From an uncultured Limnohabitans sp. (GTDB lineage Bacteria; Pseudomonadota; Gammaproteobacteria; Burkholderiales; Burkholderiaceae_C): a stretch of 5,936 nt of DNA. The translations under genes were made by a program, and so were the position numbers. Positions 4,514-5,936 of the stretch are shown in pieces. Each line of letters starts with the position of its first letter. The first letter of the stretch is position 1. Below the pieces are notes generated by a model. The model was not told the DNA's origin. It saw only the letters and a program-made list of their open reading frames with translations, and did not search any database. The stretch spans positions 1 through 5,936 of the forward strand of contig NZ_CALBEX010000100.1 in NCBI RefSeq assembly GCF_937889215.1, in the 5' to 3' direction.

Positions 4514-5936
4514 ATGCCCAACACCCAGCCCATTGATGTGACAAACAGTGCACCGCCATTCTTGAACAGATGGCGGAATCATCCGTTGCGAAACGAACGC
4601 GAGTGGTTATTTTTTTCATTTCTGATCATCCTCACCATTGGCTATGCAGCCTTCGCCATGGTGTCCTGGGGGCTGCATTTCACAGAGGGCATTGCGGCCA
4701 ATGTGGTGGGCATCGTGGCCATGCTGGCTTTGGGCGGATTACGGTTTGCAGGGGTAAGGCTCAGCCCTTTGATCGCCGCTTTGCAAATCATCACTTTGGC
4801 CCAGGCTTTGAGCATCACATGGCTGACGGGCGGCATTTACTCGGCAACCATCAGCTGGCTGGCCTTGGCACCGCTGCCAGCAGTTCTTGCCTACAAACAA
4901 CGCGCCCGTATTGCCGGTCTGCTGGCAGGGTGGTTGTTGATTTTGAGCTTGTACGGCTACGCCCTGCTGGGCGGCGAAATGGACATGAAAATACGGCCCC
5001 AAGACCTGATCCATTGGCACCTGATGATGGCGATCGTGATTTTTGGTATGCAAGTGGCGCTGCTGTTTCGCTTGAATATGGTGCGCAACGAACGCATGCA
5101 AAGGACGCAGCAGCAACAAAGAAAACTCAGACAACTGACCAAAAATCTTCAACACACGCAACAACAAAAAGACCTTTTTGTGGCCTCTGTCAGCCACGAG
5201 TTGCGAACACCCATGAACGCCATATTGGGTTTGGCCGATTTGATCCAACACGACAAGCAGCTCGATCAAGAAGTCCGCTTGAAGATGGAGGACATTCAAA
5301 AATCAGGCGAACACCTGCTGACCATCATCAACGACTTGCTGGACCACTCCCAAATGCAAGCCGGTCGCCTGCAGGTGGTGAAGGAACCCTTCAACTTGCT
5401 CGACACTCTGAGCAGCAGTTTTCAGTTGCTCAAGCGCCGAGCCGAATCCAAACCACTGCGCTACACATTGACCTTGGATCCAGAGCTTCCGCAGTGGGTG
5501 TTGGGCGACGGCCACCGATTGACACAGGTGCTGGTCAATTTGCTGGGCAACGCCATCAAATTCACGAACCGAGGTGAAATCGAAATGTACTGCAGTGCAG
5601 TCGCCAATGGCGTCGATCCCGAGGCCATCGCACAGATCAAGGTGAGTGTGCGCGACACGGGCATGGGCATTGCGCCGGAGTTGCAGCACCGTGTGTTTCA
5701 AAGCTTCTCGCAAGCCGACGACTCCATCGCCCGCCGGTTTGGTGGCAATGGCTTGGGCCTGTCGATCACAAAGGGCTTGGTTGAAGCCATGGGGGGCACG
5801 ATTGGCTTTGAAAGCATGGCAGGGATCGGCACCACTTTTTGGGTGCAATTGCCTTGTGTGTTGAGCAACGCACCCGCGATCAAACGAGCCATTGAGGAAG
5901 CCGAGAGCAGCGAACAAACTGTGCGCATCCTTATCG
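4514..5936 (+). CDS. Membrane-bound sensor histidine kinase, probably hybrid (3' end outside window)
   Basis: The frame is open for 474 codons from ATG 4514 to the window edge with no stop, so the C-terminus is missing. After a polar N-terminus, about six hydrophobic segments lie at roughly 31-53, 58-80, 84-103, 108-127, 132-152 and 166-187, with only short loops, so sensing is probably within or at the membrane. A Gln-rich coiled linker (190-222) leads to the dimerisation/phosphoacceptor domain with H-box SVSHELRTPMNA, where His228 is the expected autophosphorylated residue. The ATPase domain has the N-box NLLGNAIKF (342-350, Asn346), G1 DTGMGI (381-386), F-box RVFQSF (393-398) and G2 GGNGLGL (410-416), all intact, so it should be an active kinase. 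The final residues, TVRILI, look like the first strand of a receiver domain, so a hybrid kinase is likely. This ATG is the first in frame after a stop at 4433, with no clear ribosome binding site. The signal and the downstream response regulator are unknown. Confidence 0.92.
   Translation, partial: MPNTQPIDVTNSAPPFLNRWRNHPLRNEREWLFFSFLIILTIGYAAFAMVSWGLHFTEGIAANVVGIVAMLALGGLRFAGVRLSPLIAALQIITLAQALSITWLTGGIYSATISWLALAPLPAVLAYKQRARIAGLLAGWLLILSLYGYALLGGEMDMKIRPQDLIHWHLMMAIVIFGMQVALLFRLNMVRNERMQRTQQQQRKLRQLTKNLQHTQQQKDLFVASVSHELRTPMNAILGLADLIQHDKQLDQEVRLKMEDIQKSGEHLLTIINDLLDHSQMQAGRLQVVKEPFNLLDTLSSSFQLLKRRAESKPLRYTLTLDPELPQWVLGDGHRLTQVLVNLLGNAIKFTNRGEIEMYCSAVANGVDPEAIAQIKVSVRDTGMGIAPELQHRVFQSFSQADDSIARRFGGNGLGLSITKGLVEAMGGTIGFESMAGIGTTFWVQLPCVLSNAPAIKRAIEEAESSEQTVRILI

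Noticed and set aside
4570..5577. A 335-codon open frame on the plus strand
   Set aside because: It lies in another frame inside the histidine kinase gene. Its translation is rich in Arg, His and Gly without domain motifs, whereas the frame from 4514 carries every kinase box.
5303..5917. A 204-codon minus-strand open frame
   Set aside because: It is antisense to the conserved ATPase domain of the histidine kinase, with no motif of its own.

Overview
The window looks like chromosomal DNA of a betaproteobacterium, most likely Burkholderiales of the Comamonadaceae type (Limnohabitans/Rhodoferax-like). This is inferred from the GC-rich codon use, the protein styles and GTAG/GTGG-headed repeat hairpins. 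No marker gene fixes the genus. I see no rRNA, tRNA, CRISPR array, transposase or phage gene.

Layout: positions 1-343 hold about three tandem copies of a 119-bp unit. Each unit carries two short REP-type hairpins in opposite orientation, so there are six hairpins in a BIME-like (bacterial interspersed mosaic element) array, cut by the left edge. Next, on the minus strand, comes a 393-aa coiled-coil protein with a J-domain (HPD motif) in its C-terminal half (355-1536). After a 148-bp divergent gap with a GC-rich hairpin comes a plus-strand 641-aa cobalamin-binding-type radical SAM protein (1685-3610) with a CX4CX2C cluster motif. A 134-bp convergent gap containing one perfect DnaA-box 9-mer separates it from a minus-strand LysE/RhtB-family amino-acid exporter (3745-4374). 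Across a 139-bp divergent gap, a membrane-bound hybrid-type sensor histidine kinase starts at 4514 and runs off the right edge just as a receiver domain appears to begin.

The four genes are single transcription units in alternating orientation (minus, plus, minus, plus), so no operon is visible. The only shared control suggested is across the two divergent gaps: J-domain protein/radical SAM and exporter/kinase. None of the four starts has a clear Shine-Dalgarno sequence.

The most interesting items are the REP/BIME array, the radical SAM protein with its wide cysteine spacing and an apparent large insertion in its N-terminal cobalamin-binding-like domain, and the C-terminal J-domain protein of unknown client. 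I found no convincing evidence of a wholly new multi-gene system.
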